Shown piece by piece: positions 46,845 through 47,617 of a stretch of DNA of 47,617 nt. The translations under genes and the position numbers were made by a program. The notes below the pieces were generated by a model. The model had not been told where the DNA came from and ran no database searches. It was given only the letters and a program-made list of their open reading frames with translations. Each line of letters starts with the position of its first letter. The stretch's first letter is position 1. Source of the DNA: a virus; IMG/VR virus record IMGVR_UViG_3300001782_000147, positions 1 through 47,617 of that record; one strand, given 5' to 3'.

Positions 46845-47087
46845 TCAGCCTTGATAAACGCGATAGACACAACCGCCCATCGCTTGTACGTAGTACCGGA
46901 GTTTTTCCCAGATTGCATCGATAAACTCATTACCGCCTTCGTCAAGTGTCAATTCACTGCGGACCTCGACGTAAGGTCGACCATCGGTAAAGTGATAACG
47001 TTCCGCGATGATATGAGGCATCCGGTACTTTTCTGCAATGCGATTCCCAATTTTTTTGATTCTTGCAAGTTTCATTCTCATTTTCAT
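46845..47087 (-). CDS. Small phage protein
   Basis: An 80-residue protein starting MKMRMKLARIKKIGNRIAEKYRM with a basic amphipathic helix, then a beta-type segment (FTDGRPYVEVRSELTLDEGG) and a Tyr/Val-rich end. A good AAGGAG and leader motif copy 6 precede it. Possible DNA-binding early protein; no family recognised. Confidence 0.55.
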   Translation of the reverse strand: MKMRMKLARIKKIGNRIAEKYRMPHIIAERYHFTDGRPYVEVRSELTLDEGGNEFIDAIWEKLRYYVQAMGGCVYRVYQG

Positions 47088-47089
47088 AG

Positions 47090-47105
47090 CTCCTTATTAG
47101 TGGTT
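47090..47105 (-). repeat. Leader motif copy 6 (AACCACTAATAAGGAG)
   Basis: AACCACTAATAAGGAG on the minus strand, nine or fewer bases before the start at 47087. A perfect match to the consensus. Confidence 0.6.
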
Positions 47106-47119
47106 TGAATCGGCTATCT

Positions 47120-47180
47120 CATCAGGCGTAGTCTGCCACACTACACGACACCGTCCGCACGGTGGAAACTGTGGATGGAC
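47120..47180 (-). ncRNA. Two adjacent small hairpins downstream of DUF932
   Basis: In the 120-base gap after the DUF932 stop, GTAGT/ACTAC with loop CTGCCAC and CACCGT/ACGGTG with loop CCGC form adjacent hairpins. Several CGTCC/GGACG pairings offer longer-range alternatives. Similar structured gaps occur at other leaders of this unit. Confidence 0.35.
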
Positions 47181-47211
47181 GATTTGCCCGTAGCGGACGA
47201 TGTTTCGACTT

Positions 47212-47617
47212 TTAAGCTGCCAGCCGAATTATCTGCTCGATAATTGGCTGTAAGACCGTGCTTCTTTGAAGTGACATCTCGTGGTTTTGTTGATACGTCA
47301 AGAAATTCAAGACGTGATACGCGTTGTCGTGTTGACTTTCATCGAGTTCCTTGCCGTATTTTTTCGGCATCTGTTTTTTGATTTTGTCGAGTTCGTCTTT
47401 AGACATCGGTTTGTTAACGAGCTTGTGTAAAAGTTCTCGGAATTTGCTAACATTCCACTCGAATTCGCTTACTTCGTTAACAAGGGTATCGATTGAACGT
47501 TCAAAGTGCCGATGTTTGCTTACGAACCCACTACCTTCAAACGCCGGTACAATAAGGCCGTTGCTGCAAACCATCCGGAACCAACCGGCTATCACAGTAG
47601 CTTCTATAGCCGTGTTG
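47212..47617 (-). CDS. DUF932-family protein, C-terminal part (cut by window edge)
   Basis: The frame is open from the window edge to TAA 47212. It contains the conserved core AIEATVIAGWFRMVCSNGLIVP, then FVSKHRHFERSID and a helical end (NHEMSLQRSTVLQPIIEQII). These match the C-terminal half of DUF932 proteins and complete the N-terminal piece at 381..1. A start at GTG 47595 would cut the conserved block, so the real start is 381. With both pieces the protein would be about 265 residues plus the missing junction residues. Confidence 0.75.
   Translation of the reverse strand, partial: NTAIEATVIAGWFRMVCSNGLIVPAFEGSGFVSKHRHFERSIDTLVNEVSEFEWNVSKFRELLHKLVNKPMSKDELDKIKKQMPKKYGKELDESQHDNAYHVLNFLTYQQNHEMSLQRSTVLQPIIEQIIRLAA

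Noticed and set aside
1-47617. Terminal direct repeats (cos or DTR ends)
   Set aside because: The first and last tens of bases show no shared sequence by eye; the ends cut through a gene, so they are more likely assembly break points than physical ends.
1-47617. Contractile-tail (myovirus) phage
   Set aside because: Despite Mu-like head genes (MuF, gp36-like, virion morphogenesis, DUF935 portal), no sheath, baseplate wedge or gpD-like genes were found and the tail chaperone-tape measure layout fits a siphovirus.

Overview
The window looks like an almost complete genome of a temperate, tailed (siphovirus-type) phage, or the excised form of a prophage. Nearly all genes lie on the minus strand with 1-4 base overlaps. 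The strongest sign of completeness is one DUF932-type gene that is cut by both ends: its N-terminal 127 codons occupy 381..1 and its C-terminal part runs from 47617 to 47212. The replicon is therefore circular or circularly permuted, with a small gap of 2 + 3n bases at the junction.

Layout, in the minus-strand transcription direction. From 381 through the ends down to about 26 kb come early and metabolic genes: DUF932, an array of hairpins around a CAT-anticodon tRNA, a broken Spo11/TopoVI-A-like Toprim gene, a Rossmann methyltransferase-like protein, a 3D-domain lysin, a possible sliding clamp, a Cas4/RecB-like nuclease, cysteine-rich phage proteins, a Rad50/SbcC-like ATPase, a DUF1376-type replication protein, DUF5131, DUF4326, MazG-like and DUF7694 proteins, two more PD-(D/E)XK nucleases, SSB, a ParB-like protein and a DUF4338 (DruA-related) protein. 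From 25.7 to 3.8 kb come packaging, head, tail and lysis genes: TerS, a LamG fibre, TerL, portal, MuF protein, protease with nested scaffold, decoration protein, capsid, gp36-like connector, virion morphogenesis protein, tail terminator, two tandem tail-tube paralogs, a tail chaperone with a -1 frameshift, tape measure, distal tail proteins, a seven-bladed propeller protein, a lipoprotein and a holin candidate. No sheath or baseplate genes were recognised, which fits a non-contractile tail.

The only plus-strand block is 0.88-3.71 kb. It holds a tyrosine integrase with its own promoter, a small HTH regulator read convergently, and a cassette with a separate strong promoter: a 44-residue membrane peptide, a type IV prepilin-like protein and a zinc-ribbon membrane protein. 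This cassette looks like lysogenic-conversion cargo. The prepilin type and the C-terminal carboxypeptidase-regulatory-like domain of the propeller protein resemble proteins common in Planctomycetota (Phycisphaerae-like), so such a host is suggested but not proved.

Regulation visible in the sequence: three promoters of the form TTGTAW-N17-TATAMT, a palindromic operator over the -10 of the HTH gene, several intrinsic terminators and structured leaders inside the long minus-strand unit (implying antitermination or attenuation), and a recurrent leader motif AAYCACTANTAAGGAG before at least six early genes.
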